Below are positions 1 through 8,749 of a stretch of 64,000 nt of DNA, one piece after another; the stretch's first letter is position 1, and every line of letters starts with the position of its first letter. Both the position numbers and the translations under genes were made by a program. Location: NCBI GenBank assembly GCA_036759545.1, contig DAIOUL010000002.1:1-64000 (forward strand). The letters run 5' to 3'. The notes beneath the pieces were generated by a model that saw only the letters and a program-made list of their open reading frames with translations, was not told the DNA's origin and searched no databases. The DNA is from 66-474 sp036759545 (lineage in GTDB: Bacteria > Pseudomonadota > Gammaproteobacteria > Xanthomonadales > Rhodanobacteraceae).

Positions 1-350
1 ATCGCCGTTACCTCTACTTCGCTTCCAAGGCCGACGTCGAGGGCTACAACGACGTAGCCGCGGTATTCCGCTCCACCGCCGAAGGCGAGACCGGACATGC
101 GCACGGCCATCTTGAACATCTGGAAGCCAGCGGCGATCCGGCCACCGGCCTGCCGATCGGCACCACCAGCAACAACCTGAAAGCCGCCATCGCCGGCGAG
201 ACCCACGAATACACGGACATGTATCCGGGCATGGCCAAGACCGCGCGCGATGAAGGCTTCGATGAAATCGCAGACTGGTTCGAGACGTTGGCCAAGGCCG
301 AGCGCTCGCACGCCAACCGGTTCACGAAGGCGTTGAACGAAATGGCTTGA
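1..350 (+). CDS. Rubrerythrin family protein, 3' part
   Basis: The reading frame is open from the first bases (codons from position 3) and stops at 348-350, leaving about 115 residues of the C-terminal part. It shows the ferritin-like di-iron pattern: a helix with RYLYFASKAD and EGETGHAHGHLEHL, then a second helix pair with AIAGETHEY and AKAERSHANRF, i.e. repeated E-x-x-H ligands. The protein ends without the rubredoxin-like Cys domain of classical rubrerythrin, so it is a short, rubredoxin-less type. Rubrerythrins reduce peroxide at a di-iron centre in the cytoplasm. It is followed after 22 bases by a cysteine-cluster oxidoreductase and a DUF3501 gene, a trio that recurs together in proteobacteria, so an operon is likely. 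The start lies outside the window. Confidence 0.9.
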   Translation, partial: RRYLYFASKADVEGYNDVAAVFRSTAEGETGHAHGHLEHLEASGDPATGLPIGTTSNNLKAAIAGETHEYTDMYPGMAKTARDEGFDEIADWFETLAKAERSHANRFTKALNEMA

Positions 351-372
351 GCCGAGACGTCGCGGCGCCATC

Positions 373-1725
373 GTGGCCATTACGCCGGAATCGGGCGGAG
401 GCGCGCGCGAGGGCAGCCTCGACGCGCCGACGCGCCATCCGATCGCGTGGCGCGAGGACGCGTTCTGGAACCGGGACGCGCTCGACAAGGAACTCGAGCG
501 CGTGTTCGAGATCTGCCACGGCTGCCGCCGCTGCGTGAGCCTGTGCCACGCGTTCCCGACGCTGTTCGATCTGATCGACGAATCGGAGACGATGGAGATC
601 GACGGCGTCGCGAAGTCCGATTACGGCAAGGTGGTCGAGCAGTGTTATCTGTGCGACCTCTGTTACCAGACCAAGTGCCCGTACGTGCCGCCGCATCCGT
701 GGAATGTGGACTTCCCGCACCTGATGTTGCGCGCGAAAGCAGTGGAATTTGAGAAGCGCGGCGCGGGTTTCGGCTCGAAGGTGCTGTCGAGCACCACCAC
801 GGTCGGACGCATCGCTTCGATCCCCGTGGTCGCCGAAACCGTGAACGCGCTCAACCGCAGCAAGCCCGCGCGCAAGCTGCTGGAGAAAACCCTGCACGTG
901 CATCCGGATGCGCGCGTGCCGGAATACGAGCACCCACGCGGGCGCAAACGCCTGCGCAAATTGAAGGGCCAAGGCGATGCGCAAGCCGCCGGCCGCACGC
1001 GCGGCAAGGTCGCGATCTTCGCCACCTGCTATTGCGACAGCGTGCTGCCTTCTGTGTTGGAAGATCTCGCCGCGGTGTTCGAGCACAACGGCATCGCGAT
1101 GACATTGATCGAGCGCGAAGTCTGCTGCGGCATGCCGAAACTGGAACTGGGCGATCTGCAATCGATCGAGAAGTACAAGAACAAAAACATCCCGGTGCTG
1201 GCGAAAGCGGTGCGCGATGGCTTCGACCTGACTGCCGCGATTCCCTCCTGCGTGCTGATGTTCAAGCAGGAACTGCCGCTGCTGTTTCCGGACGACGAAG
1301 ACGTGCAGCGCGTCAGGCGCGCGTTCTTCGATCCCTTCGAATACCTGATGGAAAGACACAAGGCTGGATTGTTGAAGACGGACTTCAAAAATCCATTGGG
1401 AAAGATCGCCTGGCACGTGCCTTGCCATCAGCGCGTGCAGAACATCGGCCCGAAAACGCGCGACGTGCTTTCATTGGTTCCGGACACCGATATCGTGACG
1501 ATCGAACGCTGCTCCGGCCATGACGGCACCTACGGTGTGCGCACCGACACCTATCCGCTCGCGCGCAAGATCGCCAAGCCGGTTGAAACGCGGATCAGAC
1601 AATCGGAAAGCGCCACGCTCACCAGCGACTGCCCGATGGCCGGCGCGCATCTGGCGCACGGAATGAACGACCAGCCGGCGCAAACGCATCCGGTCACGCT
1701 GTTGCGCCAGGCTTATGGAATCTGA
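373..1725 (+). CDS. Fe-S oxidoreductase with two ferredoxin-type clusters and CCG domains (HdrD/GlpC-like)
   Basis: A 450-residue protein with two ferredoxin-like motifs: Cys 48, 51, 54, 58 (CHGCRRCVSLC) and Cys 91, 94, 97, 102 (CYLCDLCYQTKC), each fit for a [4Fe-4S] cluster. The C-terminal half carries the cysteine-rich CCG-type segments of heterodisulfide reductase subunit D and GlpC (FATCYC, EVCCGMPK, HVPCHQR, ERCSGHDGTYG). It probably passes electrons to or from a partner, most plausibly the rubrerythrin encoded just upstream. The GTG at 373 is chosen as start since it lies 22 bases after the rubrerythrin stop. The substrate is unknown; the link to peroxide defence is inferred from gene neighbourhood only. 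Confidence 0.88.
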   Translation: MAITPESGGGAREGSLDAPTRHPIAWREDAFWNRDALDKELERVFEICHGCRRCVSLCHAFPTLFDLIDESETMEIDGVAKSDYGKVVEQCYLCDLCYQTKCPYVPPHPWNVDFPHLMLRAKAVEFEKRGAGFGSKVLSSTTTVGRIASIPVVAETVNALNRSKPARKLLEKTLHVHPDARVPEYEHPRGRKRLRKLKGQGDAQAAGRTRGKVAIFATCYCDSVLPSVLEDLAAVFEHNGIAMTLIEREVCCGMPKLELGDLQSIEKYKNKNIPVLAKAVRDGFDLTAAIPSCVLMFKQELPLLFPDDEDVQRVRRAFFDPFEYLMERHKAGLLKTDFKNPLGKIAWHVPCHQRVQNIGPKTRDVLSLVPDTDIVTIERCSGHDGTYGVRTDTYPLARKIAKPVETRIRQSESATLTSDCPMAGAHLAHGMNDQPAQTHPVTLLRQAYGI

Positions 1726-1726
1726 C

Positions 1727-2308
1727 ATGCACGCGCTGACTGCTTCCGACCTCCTCTCCCTCGAAGCCTACGCACGCGAGCGCGCCGCGATTCGCGCGCG
1801 CGTGATCGCGCACAAGAAGGCGCGCAAGCTGCACGTGGGCGCGCACGTCACGCTGCTGTTCGAGGACAGGCTGACGATCCAGTATCAGGTGCAGGAGATC
1901 CTGCGCGCCGAAAAGATCTTCGAGCCGGAAGGCATCGCGGAAGAGCTGGAAGCCTACAATCCGCTGATCCCTGATGGCCGCAATCTGAAAGCGACCATGC
2001 TGATCGAATACGAGGACGCGGAACTGCGCAAGCGCGAACTGGCGAAACTGCGCGGCATCGAACACGAAGTGTTCCTGCAGGTGGAAGGACACGCGCCGGT
2101 GCGCGCAATCGCGGACGAAGACCTTCCGCGCAGCAACGAGGACAAGACCTCCGCCGTACACTTCCTGCGCTTCGAACTGGATCAGAAGATGATCGCGGAT
2201 TTCAAGCGCGGCGCCGATGTGGCGATCCGCGTCGCCCATCCGGCCTATCGCGCGGAACAGCACTTGAGTGTGGAACAGCGCCGCGCGCTGGTCAAGGATT
2301 TCGACTGA
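1727..2308 (+). CDS. DUF3501 family protein
   Basis: A 193-residue soluble protein that matches the DUF3501 pattern (N-terminal LTASDLLSLEAY, a basic helix, then a beta-rich middle with LIPDGRNLKATMLIEY). No catalytic motif is evident. It begins one base after the stop of the Fe-S oxidoreductase; an in-frame ATG at 1715 overlaps that gene, but the ATG at 1727 has a GGA seven bases before it. DUF3501 genes are typically found next to rubrerythrin and CCG-domain proteins, which is exactly the context here, so it is probably the third component of the same peroxide or redox system. Function is not established. Confidence 0.85.
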   Translation: MHALTASDLLSLEAYARERAAIRARVIAHKKARKLHVGAHVTLLFEDRLTIQYQVQEILRAEKIFEPEGIAEELEAYNPLIPDGRNLKATMLIEYEDAELRKRELAKLRGIEHEVFLQVEGHAPVRAIADEDLPRSNEDKTSAVHFLRFELDQKMIADFKRGADVAIRVAHPAYRAEQHLSVEQRRALVKDFD

Positions 2309-2362
2309 GCTTTCGCGCGCACCGCATCGCGCATACCATCCACCGCGACGCAGGGGATTCCG

Positions 2363-2965
2363 ATGCGCCACTGGTTCGCGTGGCTGGCAATTGCGATCGC
2401 GCTCTACGCGGGCTGGTCCTGGTGGAGCGGTCGCCCGGTCGCGCACGGTGATGGCGTGCTCGCGCCGGATGATCCGGTGCAGAGTGATTTCGATTCGCCG
2501 CAACCGGCGATCGCTTTCAATGATGCTTCGCTGCAACCGCTGGCAAAATTCTCGCTGACCGCGCGCGTGCTCTCGCGCGACGATTACCACTTCGATACCG
2601 AATCGGATCTGTCGCCGACCGATCTCGCGTTCGGCTGGGGCCGGATGTCAGACAGCGCGATCCTTCGATCGGTCGACATCAGCCAAGGCGGCCGTTTCTA
2701 CCACTGGCAGGTGCGCGAGTTTCCGATTCCGCGCCGCGAGATCGAAACGCACAGCGCCAACATGCACATGATTCCTGCCGATCCATTCGTGGCGCGCGCA
2801 CTGAAACGCGTGCGCGAGGGCGATGTGGTCACGCTGGATGGGTATCTGGTGGAAGCCGACAAACCGAACGGCTGGCACTGGCGCAGTTCGCTGACGCGCA
2901 ACGATACCGGCGCCGGCGCGTGCGAACTGGTTTATGTGAAAGAGCTTTCGATCGCCGCGCGCTGA
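2363..2965 (+). CDS. Hypothetical membrane-anchored protein
   Basis: A 200-residue protein with one N-terminal hydrophobic segment (residues 4-22, WFAWLAIAIALYAGWSWW) and no lipobox, so it is predicted to be anchored in the inner membrane with its remainder in the periplasm. The rest is a mixed alpha/beta domain with conserved-looking stretches DLAFGWGRMSD and VVTLDGYLVEA. I do not recognise a catalytic motif or an assigned domain. It starts 54 bases after the DUF3501 gene on the same strand and could be co-transcribed. It reads as a real gene because codon use matches its neighbours and the opposite strand offers nothing better. Confidence 0.7.
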   Translation: MRHWFAWLAIAIALYAGWSWWSGRPVAHGDGVLAPDDPVQSDFDSPQPAIAFNDASLQPLAKFSLTARVLSRDDYHFDTESDLSPTDLAFGWGRMSDSAILRSVDISQGGRFYHWQVREFPIPRREIETHSANMHMIPADPFVARALKRVREGDVVTLDGYLVEADKPNGWHWRSSLTRNDTGAGACELVYVKELSIAAR

Positions 2966-2971
2966 AGGCGA

Positions 2972-3529
2972 TCAATAGCGCAATAGCGAGTGCAACGGTG
3001 CGCTGTCTTTCCAGCGCGCGCGGCCATCAAGGAACTCCAGTTCGATCACCACGCTCGCGCCCAGGATCTGCGCATCCAGCCGCTCGACCAGTTCGCGCGC
3101 GGCCAGCAGGGTACCGCCGGTAGCCAGTACGTCGTCAACGATCAGCACGCGTGCGCCGGGCTCCAGCGCATCGGCGTGCACTTCCAGCCGCGCCATGCCG
3201 TATTCCAGTTCGTAATCCACGCCGATATGTTCCGCCGGCAGCTTGCCGGCCTTGCGCAGCGGCACGAAACCCGCATCCAGCGCCTGCGCCAGCGCCGCGC
3301 CGAAGATGAATCCGCGCGACTCGATGCCGCACACCGCATCGATGCGGCGCGCACGCCAGGGAGAGGCCATCGCGTCGACGCAGATCGCGAACGCGCCGGC
3401 ATCCGCCAACAGCGGCGTGATGTCCTTGAACACGACGCCCGGCTTGGGAAAATCCGGCACGTCGCGCACGTATCGGGCCAGCGCGTGCATGGGCGCCTGC
3501 AGGGTGCTCGCTACCGCATGGAAGTTCAT
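2972..3529 (-). CDS. apt: Adenine phosphoribosyltransferase
   Basis: A 185-residue purine salvage enzyme that converts adenine and PRPP to AMP and pyrophosphate in the cytoplasm. The PRPP-binding motif VLIVDDVLATGGT lies at residues 128-140. Family blocks FPKPGVVFKDITPLL (residues 27-41) and GIESRGFIFGAALA (68-81) are intact. Length is normal for the family (about 170-185). Its start overlaps the stop of the upstream DUF2007 gene by four bases, implying translational coupling. It converges on the hypothetical gene ending at 2965. Confidence 0.96.
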   Translation of the reverse strand: MNFHAVASTLQAPMHALARYVRDVPDFPKPGVVFKDITPLLADAGAFAICVDAMASPWRARRIDAVCGIESRGFIFGAALAQALDAGFVPLRKAGKLPAEHIGVDYELEYGMARLEVHADALEPGARVLIVDDVLATGGTLLAARELVERLDAQILGASVVIELEFLDGRARWKDSAPLHSLLRY

Positions 3530-3801
3530 GCAGGATCAGGCTGCAAACCGGATGCCAAGTCCTCGTCGGATCGTTCAGATTGCCCGCTTTGCAGCCTCGC
3601 CGCAGCCTGGCGCACCAGGGGTTCCGCGGCCTCGACACACACCTCCGGCACAGCCACCGCGATCAGGTCGCGCGCGGGCAACTGACCGACGCCGCCCAGC
3701 AGGTATTCGCCGTTGATGAATGCGGGGATGCCGGCCTGATCCAGCGCATCCTTGACCAGGTGCGCATCCACCAGATTCTCGGCGCGGTAAACGATACGCA
3801 T
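3526..3801 (-). CDS. DUF2007 domain protein
   Basis: A 91-residue protein with the DUF2007 signature: MRIVYRAENLVDAHLVKDAL, a GEYLLGGVGQLPA loop and a hydrophobic strand LIAVAVP. The family is annotated as putative signal-transducing or PII-like, but no biochemical role is established. It overlaps apt by four bases and probably forms a two-gene operon with it. It is transcribed away from glnS; the 164-base divergent gap should hold both promoters. Confidence 0.82.
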   Translation of the reverse strand: MRIVYRAENLVDAHLVKDALDQAGIPAFINGEYLLGGVGQLPARDLIAVAVPEVCVEAAEPLVRQAAARLQSGQSERSDEDLASGLQPDPA

Positions 3802-3855
3802 GGGTGAATTATGCGCTTTCTTGCGCTATCCCTGCGCGTGAAAGCGGACAAAGTC

Positions 3856-3871
3856 GTCATCTATGGTCAAG
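3856..3871. repeat. 16-base word shared with the palindromic repeat at 10782-10946
   Basis: The 16 bases GTCATCTATGGTCAAG occur here in the gap upstream of glnS and again at 10861-10876 in the centre of the long palindromic element. Only the central word is shared; the arms differ. It may be a degraded copy of the same repeat family or a coincidence of a shared binding word. Confidence 0.35.
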
Positions 3872-3965
3872 AGCGCCGTGTGCGCGCTTCTCAACAAAGC
3901 ATGCGATGAAGAAGCGTCATGGTGGCGTGACCCGTTAAACTGACGCATTTGCCGATCATTGCGCC

Positions 3966-5699
3966 ATGACAGACACGCCGCCGGTCAACAACTTCATCCG
4001 CCAGATCGTCGCCGCCGACAACGCCTCGGGCAAGCACGGCGGGCGCGTGGTCACGCGCTTTCCGCCCGAGCCCAACGGCTATCTGCATCTCGGTCACGCA
4101 AAATCGATCTGCCTGAATTTCGGGACCGCGGCGGAGAATGGCGGCACCTGCAACCTGCGTTTCGACGATACCAATCCGGGCAAGGAGGACATCGAGTTCG
4201 TCGAAGCGATCAAGGCCGACGTGCACTGGCTGGGTTACGAGTGGAAGCTGTTGCGCCATGCTTCGGACTATTTCGAAGTGTTCCATCTCGGCGCGATTAA
4301 GTTGATCCGGCTCGGGCTCGCGTACGTGGACGACCTTTCCGCCGATGAGGTGCGCGCATACCGCGGCACACTGACCGAACCGGGACGCGATTCGCCGTTC
4401 CGCAATCGTTCCGTCGAAGAAAATCTTGATCTGTTCGCACGCATGCGTGCAGGCGAATTCGCCGACGGTTCGCGCACGCTGCGCGCGAGGATCGACATGG
4501 CGAGCGGCAACATCAATATGCGCGACCCGGCCATCTACCGCATCCGCAAGGTCGCGCACCAGAACACCGGCGATGCCTGGCCGATCTATCCAATGTACGA
4601 CTACGCGCACTGCGTTTCGGATGCGGTGGAAGGCATCACGCATTCCCTGTGCACGCTGGAATTCGAGGATCACCGGCCGCTGTACGACTGGTTCCTGGAA
4701 AAGCTCGCCCTACCCAACGATCCGTCGTTGACGCAGCCGCTGCGCGACGCTGGCCTTTGGTTGCAGCCGAGCAAACCGCAGCAGATCGAATTCGCGCGCG
4801 GCAATCTGGACTACACGGTGATGAGCAAACGCAAGCTGCTGGAGCTCGTCAACGAAAAGCTGGTGGACGGCTGGGACGATCCGCGCATGCCGACCTTGTC
4901 GGGCGTGCGCCGGCGCGGCTTCACGCCGCGCGCGATCCGCACCTTCTGGGAACGCGCCGGCGTGTCCAAGCAGAACAGCGTGATCGAATACGGCGTACTG
5001 GAAAACTGCGTTCGCGAGGACCTGGATGCGCGTGCGCCGCGGCGAATGGCGGTGCTGGAGCAGTTGAAGCTGACGATCACGAATCTGCCCGATGACCACG
5101 CTGAAACTCTGACGTTTCCGAATCATCCGAAAGACGAAACCTTCGGAACACGCGAAGTTCCGTTCTCGAACGGGCTGTGGATCGAGCGCGAGGATTTCAT
5201 GGAGACGCCGGTGAAAGGCTTCCATCGTCTCGTTCCGAACGGCGAAGTGCGCCTGCGCGGCGTAGGCATCGTGCGTTGCGACGAGATCATCAAGGATGCG
5301 AACGGCGCGATTCTCGAATTGCGTTGCACGCTCGATCCGGCTTCACGGCAGGGCATGGAAGGCGCCAACCGCAAGGTGAAGGGCACGATCCATTGGGTCA
5401 GTGCGCGCCACGCGATCGAAGCCGAGGTGCGGCTCTACGACCGCCTGTTCGACGTGCCCGATCCGGACGACGACACCGGCGGCAAGACTTATCGAGATCA
5501 CCTCAATCCGGACTCGCGCCGCATCGTGCGCGGATTTCTTGAGCCGTCCCTGCGCGATGCGCAACCGGAACAGCATTTCCAGTTCGAGCGGTTGGGCTAT
5601 TTTGTCGCCGACCGTCACGACCATTCGCGCGCAAGTCCGGTGTTCAACCGCGCGGTGACTCTGCGGGATACATGGTCGGCGACGCAATCGAAAACATGA
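3966..5699 (+). CDS. glnS: Glutaminyl-tRNA synthetase
   Basis: A 577-residue class I synthetase that charges tRNA-Gln with glutamine. The entry motif PPEPNGYLHLGHAKS contains the HIGH variant HLGH at residues 41-44, and the KMSKS loop appears as VMSKRKL at 285-291, both in their canonical spacing. The block RFDDTNP and the C-terminal beta-barrel anticodon-binding region (VPFSNGLWIEREDF) are present. Length is slightly above the E. coli enzyme (554). The ATG at 3966 gives full N-terminal agreement with the family. The downstream HAD gene overlaps its stop by four bases (ATGA), so the two are probably co-translated. Confidence 0.97.
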   Translation: MTDTPPVNNFIRQIVAADNASGKHGGRVVTRFPPEPNGYLHLGHAKSICLNFGTAAENGGTCNLRFDDTNPGKEDIEFVEAIKADVHWLGYEWKLLRHASDYFEVFHLGAIKLIRLGLAYVDDLSADEVRAYRGTLTEPGRDSPFRNRSVEENLDLFARMRAGEFADGSRTLRARIDMASGNINMRDPAIYRIRKVAHQNTGDAWPIYPMYDYAHCVSDAVEGITHSLCTLEFEDHRPLYDWFLEKLALPNDPSLTQPLRDAGLWLQPSKPQQIEFARGNLDYTVMSKRKLLELVNEKLVDGWDDPRMPTLSGVRRRGFTPRAIRTFWERAGVSKQNSVIEYGVLENCVREDLDARAPRRMAVLEQLKLTITNLPDDHAETLTFPNHPKDETFGTREVPFSNGLWIEREDFMETPVKGFHRLVPNGEVRLRGVGIVRCDEIIKDANGAILELRCTLDPASRQGMEGANRKVKGTIHWVSARHAIEAEVRLYDRLFDVPDPDDDTGGKTYRDHLNPDSRRIVRGFLEPSLRDAQPEQHFQFERLGYFVADRHDHSRASPVFNRAVTLRDTWSATQSKT

Positions 5700-6427
5700 G
5701 CGGCTCGCAGATCGAACTGGTCGGTTTCGACGGCGACGACACGCTCTGGCACAGCGAAGGCTACTACCAGCACGCCGGCGCCGAGTTCGAGCGCATCGTC
5801 GGAGCTTATGTCGACCTCGAAGACGCGCAAACGCGCGCCCGCCTGTTGGCCGCCGAACGCCGCAACCTCGCGCTGTTCGGCTACGGCGCCAAGAGCATGA
5901 CGCTGACGATGGTCGAAACCGCGATCGAATTGACCGACGGTGCGATCTCCGCGCGCGACATCCACCGCATCGTCGCGCTCGGAAAAGCCATTCTGGAACA
6001 TCCGGTCGAACTGTTGCCTGGCATCCGCGAAGCAGTTGAAGAAGTGGCCGCGCGATATCGCGTAGTGCTGATCACCAAGGGCGATCTGCACCACCAGGAA
6101 CGCAAAGTCGCGCGCAGCGGTCTGGACGATCTGTTCCACCGCATCGAAATCGTCTCGGAAAAAAGCGAGCGCAGTTACCGCAAAGTGCTGGACGAGTTCG
6201 GCCTCGTAGTGGAAGCGTTCGTGATGGTCGGCAATTCGATGCGTTCGGATATCGAGCCGGTAGTGGGTCTGGGCGGCTGGGGCGTGCACGTGCCTTATCA
6301 CGTCACCTGGGAGCACGAACTGGAACACGAAGTCGAAGCCGGCCATCCGCGAGTGATTGGGGTGGCGCACGCATCGGAAATCCCGGATGCGGTCGCGCGT
6401 TGCGGTGGCGAAACCACCTCGGCCTAG
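5696..6427 (+). CDS. HAD-superfamily hydrolase
   Basis: A 243-residue haloacid-dehalogenase-fold phosphatase. Motif I is FDGDDTLW with catalytic Asp 12 and Asp 14; the motif II/III region is LITKGDLHHQERKVARSGL with its Lys, and motif IV is MVGNSMRSDIEP. The helical cap between residues about 20 and 100 puts it in the C1-cap group, with small phosphorylated metabolites as likely substrates. The ATG at 5696 overlaps the glnS stop (ATGA); an earlier in-frame ATG at 5672 would add eight residues. It converges with the ArsR gene, and the two stop codons share the palindrome CTAG. Confidence 0.88.
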   Translation: MSGSQIELVGFDGDDTLWHSEGYYQHAGAEFERIVGAYVDLEDAQTRARLLAAERRNLALFGYGAKSMTLTMVETAIELTDGAISARDIHRIVALGKAILEHPVELLPGIREAVEEVAARYRVVLITKGDLHHQERKVARSGLDDLFHRIEIVSEKSERSYRKVLDEFGLVVEAFVMVGNSMRSDIEPVVGLGGWGVHVPYHVTWEHELEHEVEAGHPRVIGVAHASEIPDAVARCGGETTSA

Positions 6428-7137
6428 CGTGGCAAATCCACGGTTTCGATCCCGAACCGCGCACGCAGTTCGCGTTTACCCGCCGGCGTGATGCTCAACG
6501 CGCGGCTGTCCAGATCGCGCATCAGCCACTTTCGCCTCAATACCGCGTGCAGCAACTCCGCGCCGATCGCGCCTGCGAGATGCGGGCGGCGTTCGCTCCA
6601 GTCCAGGCAGGCGCAGGCGAAACGGCGGCGCGCGCCGCGCGCCGCATCCACGTCCGCACCCAGAGCTTCGAGTGCTTCGGCCCCGATCGCGGTCAATTGG
6701 TAATCGGTGTCGTTCGCGCGCTCGCGCTTCAGCCAGCGCAATGCGAACAGCCGGTCGTGCAGCGCCACCGCCAGCGCCCCTGCCATGTGGTCGTAGCAGG
6801 TGCGCGCGGCACGCAACCGGTGCGGCGTGTTGGGTTCGAAACGCCCGCGCGGCGTCCCGGCGAGCACGCTCAAGCCTTCCAGTGCGGCGGCGACCTGCGC
6901 GTCGTGCAGGCTGAAATACCGATGTTTGCCCTGGGCGAGCATTTTCACCAGCCGTCTCTGGCGCAGTTTCGCCAGGTGCACGCTCGCGGTGGACGGGCTG
7001 ACTTCTGCCACAATCGCGAGTTCGGTGCTGGTACGCGCACGGCCGTCCAGCAGGGCGTAGAGCATGCGCGTGCGCGCGGGTTCGGCGATTGCAGCCGCAA
7101 TTTCCGAAACCGGCGCCTCGCTGCGTTCGACATCCAT
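6424..7137 (-). CDS. ArsR-type winged-helix transcriptional regulator
   Basis: A 237-residue regulator. The first 90 residues form an ArsR/SmtB winged helix: IAAAIAEPARTRMLYALLDG, then LAIVAEVSPSTASVHLAKLR as the recognition helix and a LVKMLAQGKHRYFSL wing. The C-terminal 140 residues are an extension outside the DNA-binding core, with one CACLDW element, that may bind a ligand. The start at 7137 is chosen because upstream in-frame sequence is the antisense of the NIPSNAP gene. It lies head-to-head with that gene (51 bases between starts) and probably controls it. Confidence 0.87.
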   Translation of the reverse strand: MDVERSEAPVSEIAAAIAEPARTRMLYALLDGRARTSTELAIVAEVSPSTASVHLAKLRQRRLVKMLAQGKHRYFSLHDAQVAAALEGLSVLAGTPRGRFEPNTPHRLRAARTCYDHMAGALAVALHDRLFALRWLKRERANDTDYQLTAIGAEALEALGADVDAARGARRRFACACLDWSERRPHLAGAIGAELLHAVLRRKWLMRDLDSRALSITPAGKRELRARFGIETVDLPR

Positions 7138-7188
7138 GATTTGATCGTAAGCGAAGCGTGTCCGGCGGGCAAGCGCGATGCTGCCGCG

Positions 7189-7683
7189 ATGGAACCTGAC
7201 GACCGCATCGAATCGAATGGCCACGTCACCCGCCGCAGCTTCCTCGCGCAAGGCGCTGCGCTGACGGCTGCCGCTGCGCTCGGGTTGCCGGCCGAACCTG
7301 CCCCGCTGCCGTTCGCGGCCGCGGTTGCCGACCACACACGGAGCCTGCACATGAAGATCGTCTGCGTGATCCGCTACGAAATCGATCCGTTCCAGCGCGA
7401 GGCGTTCAAGCGCTACGCGCAGAACTGGGGCCGCATCATTCCGCGTTGCGGCGGGCGCCTGCTCGGCTATTTCCTGCCGTGGCAGGGCACCAATTACGTC
7501 GGCTGGGGCCTGATCGCATTCGACAGCCTCGCTGCCTACGAAACATATCAGCACCGCTTGCGCGAAGACGCGGACGGCCGCGAGAATTTCGAATTCGCGC
7601 AGAAGCAACGCTTCATCCTGAAGGAAGAGCGCAATTTCGTGGAAGTGGTGGACGGCACGTTCGAGGTTCCCGCCGCAGCGTGA
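7189..7683 (+). CDS. NIPSNAP family protein with a Tat-like N-terminus
   Basis: A 164-residue protein. The C-terminal 110 residues fit the NIPSNAP domain, a ferredoxin-like dimeric alpha/beta barrel: MKIVCVIRYEIDPFQREAF, WGRIIPRCGG, and YETYQHRLREDADG. The N-terminus from the ATG at 7189 carries a twin-arginine-like signal (TRRSFLAQGAALTAAAALGLPA), which is unusual for this normally cytoplasmic family. An internal ATG at 7351 begins exactly at the domain and could be used instead, in which case the apparent signal is untranslated leader. It is divergent from the ArsR regulator and sits nine bases before the esterase gene. NIPSNAP function in bacteria is not defined. Confidence 0.75.
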   Translation: MEPDDRIESNGHVTRRSFLAQGAALTAAAALGLPAEPAPLPFAAAVADHTRSLHMKIVCVIRYEIDPFQREAFKRYAQNWGRIIPRCGGRLLGYFLPWQGTNYVGWGLIAFDSLAAYETYQHRLREDADGRENFEFAQKQRFILKEERNFVEVVDGTFEVPAAA

Positions 7684-7691
7684 GGTGATGC

Positions 7692-8732
7692 ATGTCGGGC
7701 CGGGCGCACAAGATTGCGCTGTTTCACGCCCTCATGCTGCCGCTGCTGGCAGCGGCTGCAGGCGCTCCGACCGGCCTGCAGCGCGACGTGGTCTTCGATG
7801 CTTACACGCCGCTTGCCGGAAATGCCGAGCGGCTGCGGCGGTTGACGAGCCCTCTGAGTGCCTGGCACCTGCAGCAACGACTGCGGACAGCTCACCAGAC
7901 CTTGAGCGAACAATCGATCGATCTGCGCGGAGAACGTTTTGCCTTGTATGTGCCTCCCCATGCGCCGGCGAGCGGCTATGGGCTGCTGGTGTTTGTGCCG
8001 CCATGGAACGAGGCGCGCGTTCCACAAGAATGGATCTCCACGCTCAATCATCGCAGCATCATCTTCGTCAGTGCCGCGCGTTCGGGCAACGACCAGGACG
8101 TGCTCAATCGTCGCGAACCGCTGGCGATACTGGCTGCCTACAACGTGATGCATCGATATTCGGTCGACGCGCAACGCGTGTATGTCGGTGGCTTCTCGGG
8201 CGGCTCTCGCGTGGCGCTGCGGTTGGCGCTCGCCTATCCGGACGTGTTCCACGGATCGCTGCTGGAGGCCGGCAGCGATCCGATCGGCACTGCGGAAATC
8301 CCGCTGCCGCCTGTCGATCTGATGCGGCGCTTTCAGCAAGACAGCCGGCTGGTATATCTGACCGGAGAGGAAGACGCGCTCCATCTTGCCCAGGATGCGC
8401 GCAGCCGCGATTCGTTGCAGGCCTGGTGCGTATTCGATACCAACGTGCAACCGATGCCGCGCACCTCGCACGGAATTGCGGACGGCGGCGCCTTCAGCCG
8501 CGCGGTGAATTCGCTGGAACGGCGTTCAGCGCCCGACCCCGACAAGCTCGCTGCCTGCCGTCAGCACAACCGGCAGACACTGGACTCGCGATTGCGACAG
8601 GCACGATCGTTGGTCGATCGGAACAGAACCGACGACGCACGCAAGCTGCTCGAGGAGATCGACGCGCAGTACGGCGCTCTGGCGGCACCGGAAAGCGTCG
8701 AGTTGATACAGAAGATCGAAGCGGCGCATTGA
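7692..8732 (+). CDS. Exported alpha/beta hydrolase (esterase/depolymerase-like)
   Basis: A 346-residue protein with an N-terminal signal peptide (residues 1-24, LFHALMLPLLAAAAGA). The nucleophile elbow GFSGGSR puts the catalytic serine at residue 169; LYVPPHAPASGYGLLVFVPP and VYVGGFSGG resemble PHB-depolymerase/feruloyl-esterase type hydrolases. A likely catalytic Asp lies after LVYLTGEED and a His in RTSHG. The last 70 residues are a charged helical tail (LDSRLRQARSLVDRNRTDDARKLLEEI). It probably acts in the periplasm or outside the cell on an ester; the substrate cannot be told from sequence. Confidence 0.78.
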   Translation: MSGRAHKIALFHALMLPLLAAAAGAPTGLQRDVVFDAYTPLAGNAERLRRLTSPLSAWHLQQRLRTAHQTLSEQSIDLRGERFALYVPPHAPASGYGLLVFVPPWNEARVPQEWISTLNHRSIIFVSAARSGNDQDVLNRREPLAILAAYNVMHRYSVDAQRVYVGGFSGGSRVALRLALAYPDVFHGSLLEAGSDPIGTAEIPLPPVDLMRRFQQDSRLVYLTGEEDALHLAQDARSRDSLQAWCVFDTNVQPMPRTSHGIADGGAFSRAVNSLERRSAPDPDKLAACRQHNRQTLDSRLRQARSLVDRNRTDDARKLLEEIDAQYGALAAPESVELIQKIEAAH

Positions 8733-8749
8733 GCTTCCGCGCCGCTCGA

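Noticed and set aside
7138..7608. Extended ArsR protein starting at 7608
   Set aside because: The extension is the reverse strand of the NIPSNAP gene; the winged helix begins right after the ATG at 7137.
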